Of a stretch of 64,000 bases of DNA, positions 62,195 to 64,000 are shown one piece after another. The notes under the pieces are model-generated. The model ran no database searches. It had not been told where the DNA came from and saw only the letters and a list, made by a program, of their open reading frames with translations. Position numbers and translations under genes: made by a program. Each line of letters begins with the position of its first letter. Within the stretch, counting starts at the first letter, position 1. Location: positions 2,754,371 through 2,818,370 of the forward strand of contig NC_023135.1 in assembly GCF_000511355.1 (NCBI RefSeq), written 5' to 3'. The DNA comes from Leisingera methylohalidivorans DSM 14336. Its GTDB lineage: Bacteria; Pseudomonadota; Alphaproteobacteria; Rhodobacterales; Rhodobacteraceae.

Positions 62195-64000
62195 TTAGCC
62201 CGCCTTGTTGACGCGCATGTACCATTCGACCAGACGCCGCACTTGGCGGTCAGTGTAGCCATGGCCGCGCATCCGTTCGACGAACTCCTGATGCTTGCCT
62301 TCAGTCTTGCTGTCCTTTTTTGATCCGAAAGAAATCACCGGCAGCAGTTCCTCGACCTGGCTGAACATATGCTTCTCGATCACATCGCGCAGCTTCTCAT
62401 AAGAGTTCCAAGCCGGGTTCTTGCCGGTGTTTGCGCGGTGGCGCAGGGCAAATTTCACGACCTCGTTGCGGAAGTCCTTTGGATTGGCAATGCCAACCGG
62501 CTTTTCGATCTTCGAAAGCTCCGCGTCCAGCACTTCGCGGTTATAAAGCTGGCCGGTATCAGGATCCTTGTAATCCTGCTCCTCAATCCAGGCATCCGCG
62601 TAGGAAATATAGCGGTCAAAGACATTCTGGCCGTATTCTGTATAACTTTCGAGGTACGCCTTCTGGATCTCGTTGCCGATGAACTCTTCATAACGCGGCG
62701 CCAGTTCAGTCTTGATGAACTCCAGATACTTTTGTTCGGTCTCCTGCGGAAACTGCTCGCGTTTAATCATCTGCTCCAGCACATACATCAGATGCACCGG
62801 ATCCGCGGCCACTTCATCTGTGTCGAAGTTGAAGGTGGTGGACAGCACCTTGAAGGCGAAGCGGGTGGAGATGCCGTTCATCCCCTCATCCACGCCGGCG
62901 CGGTCCTGATACTCCTGCACCGTCTTGGCCTTGGGGTCGGTGTCTTTCAGGCTTTCACCGTCATAGACCCGCATCTTGGAGTAAAGGTTTGAGTTCTCAT
63001 GCGGCTTCAGCCTGGTCAGCACCGAGAAGCGGCTGAGAATTTTAAGCGTCTCCGGCGCACATGGCGCATTGCGAAGTTCGCTGTGCTCAATCAGCTTATC
63101 GTAGATCATCGACTCGTCGGAAACCCGCAGGCAGTACGGCACCTTGACGATCGACACCCGGTCGATGAAGGCCTCATTGTTCTTGTTGTTCTTGAAGGAT
63201 TGCCATTCGGACTCGTTGGAATGTGCCAGGATCAAGCCGCTGAAGGGGATCGCACCAAAGCTTTCGGTGCCCATGTAGTTGCCTTCCTGGGTCGCCGTCA
63301 GCAGCGGGTGCAGCATCTTGATCGGCGCCTTGAACATCTCGACAAATTCCAGAATACCCTGGGTCGCCCGATTCAGCCCGCCGGCAAAGCTGTATGCATC
63401 CGGGTTGTCCTGACTGAAATGCTCCAGCTGGCGGATATCAACCTTACCAACCAGAGTTGAGATATCCTGGTTGTTCTCATCGCCCGGCTCAACCTTGGCC
63501 ACACAGATGCGGCGCAGGCGCGATGGGTACATGCGCACCACAGAGAACTTGTTGATATCGCCGTCGAATTCATCCAGCCGCTGCACCGCCCAAGGCGACA
63601 TCAGCCCCGGCAGTCGATGCTGGACAATGCCGTATTCATCTTCGAGGATCTTACCCATGCGGACCGGGTCAAACAGGCCCAGCGGGCTTTCGAAAATCGG
63701 CGAGATTTGATCGCCCGCTTTCAGCACATAGATCGGCTGCTCTTCGACCAAGCGCTTCAGACGTTCCGCCAGCGAGGATTTACCGCCGCCAACCGGGCCC
63801 AAAAGATAAAGGATCTGCTTACGCTCCTCCAGCCCCTGCGCGGCGTGGCGGAAGTAACCCACGATCCGCTCAATCGTGTCCTCCATGCCGAAGAAGTCGT
63901 GAAAGGCGCTGTAGCGCTTGATTGTGCGGTTCTGAAAGATCGGCCCGAGCCGCGAGTCCTTGGACGTGTCTACCAGCTCCTCTTTGCCAATTGCCTTCAA
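62195..64000 (-). CDS. PrkA family serine protein kinase, 5' end outside the window
   Basis: The last ~601 codons of PrkA (YeaG) are present: an AAA+ domain with Walker A LLGPVGGGKSSL and a C-terminal kinase-like region. The family is usually ~640-650 residues and the sequence here begins at KAIGKEELVDT, so roughly 40 N-terminal residues lie beyond base 64000. The leftmost apparent start (TTG at the edge) is not genuine. It is the first gene of the PrkA-DUF444-SpoVR operon. Confidence 0.92.
   Translation of the reverse strand: MKAIGKEELVDTSKDSRLGPIFQNRTIKRYSAFHDFFGMEDTIERIVGYFRHAAQGLEERKQILYLLGPVGGGKSSLAERLKRLVEEQPIYVLKAGDQISPIFESPLGLFDPVRMGKILEDEYGIVQHRLPGLMSPWAVQRLDEFDGDINKFSVVRMYPSRLRRICVAKVEPGDENNQDISTLVGKVDIRQLEHFSQDNPDAYSFAGGLNRATQGILEFVEMFKAPIKMLHPLLTATQEGNYMGTESFGAIPFSGLILAHSNESEWQSFKNNKNNEAFIDRVSIVKVPYCLRVSDESMIYDKLIEHSELRNAPCAPETLKILSRFSVLTRLKPHENSNLYSKMRVYDGESLKDTDPKAKTVQEYQDRAGVDEGMNGISTRFAFKVLSTTFNFDTDEVAADPVHLMYVLEQMIKREQFPQETEQKYLEFIKTELAPRYEEFIGNEIQKAYLESYTEYGQNVFDRYISYADAWIEEQDYKDPDTGQLYNREVLDAELSKIEKPVGIANPKDFRNEVVKFALRHRANTGKNPAWNSYEKLRDVIEKHMFSQVEELLPVISFGSKKDSKTEGKHQEFVERMRGHGYTDRQVRRLVEWYMRVNKAG

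Overview
The window is a GC-rich alphaproteobacterial chromosome segment, most likely from a marine Rhodobacteraceae (Roseobacter-group) bacterium. The evidence is gene content: a glpV-glpS-glpT-glpP-glpQ-glpU glycerol ABC transporter with its DUF2160 subunit, an EnuR-controlled ectoine degradation cluster, a pcaQ-pcaCHG protocatechuate cluster, nitric oxide reductase (nor) genes with NnrS, and a SpoVR/DUF444/PrkA stress module. The species cannot be named from sequence reading alone.

Layout. 0-2.4 kb: the first codons of an unidentified minus-strand gene, then a glycine-rich protein with 36 tandem 18-bp units. 2.4-9.9 kb: a THUMP RNA methyltransferase and the glycerol transporter operon. 10.1-12.3 kb: a BlaI/M56 regulator-protease pair and an exported EF-hand protein. 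12.4-17.0 kb: a nor cluster in ruins (norC, norB, norQ, norD), ending against a broken DUF1858-like gene. 17.1-23.9 kb: cold-shock protein, small proteins, a Crp/Fnr-type regulator, NnrS, a di-heme peroxidase and a hybrid sensor kinase. 24.1-29.1 kb: a broken animal-type heme peroxidase/RTX gene, a fused CoA-transferase, tRNA-Gln, and two foreign-looking genes, one an HNH nuclease. 29.1-39.0 kb: the ectoine cluster. Its degradative genes and regulator are open, but the TRAP importer and eutB/eutC are degraded, and three of them are spliced into one accidental 563-codon frame. 39.3-44.5 kb: a surface-sugar cassette with an FdtA-like ketoisomerase, DegT aminotransferase, NeuD-like acyltransferase, beta-propeller protein, FemAB/GNAT-like protein and GT2. 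44.5-51.0 kb: a large chemoreceptor, a winged-helix/TPR regulator and a Tat-exported metallo-beta-lactamase-fold hydrolase. 51.2-54.8 kb: pcaQ, pcaC, pcaH, pcaG and a DUF849 beta-keto acid cleavage enzyme. 54.8-59.3 kb: cueR-copA and a class III alcohol dehydrogenase. 59.3-64.0 kb: SpoVR, DUF444 and PrkA, the last running off the window.

The main message is selective gene decay. Three loci (nor, heme peroxidase, ectoine uptake) carry single-base deletions, nonsense codons and internal deletions, while their neighbours are intact. In two of them the regulatory or accessory genes have outlived the core function: a Crp/Fnr regulator and NnrS near the dead nor genes, and EnuR plus the doe genes next to the dead ueh importer. 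The clearest mechanistic oddity among intact genes is the GlpS/GlpT ATPase pair, where a missing switch histidine in one subunit and a degenerate signature in the other fall on the same predicted composite ATP site.
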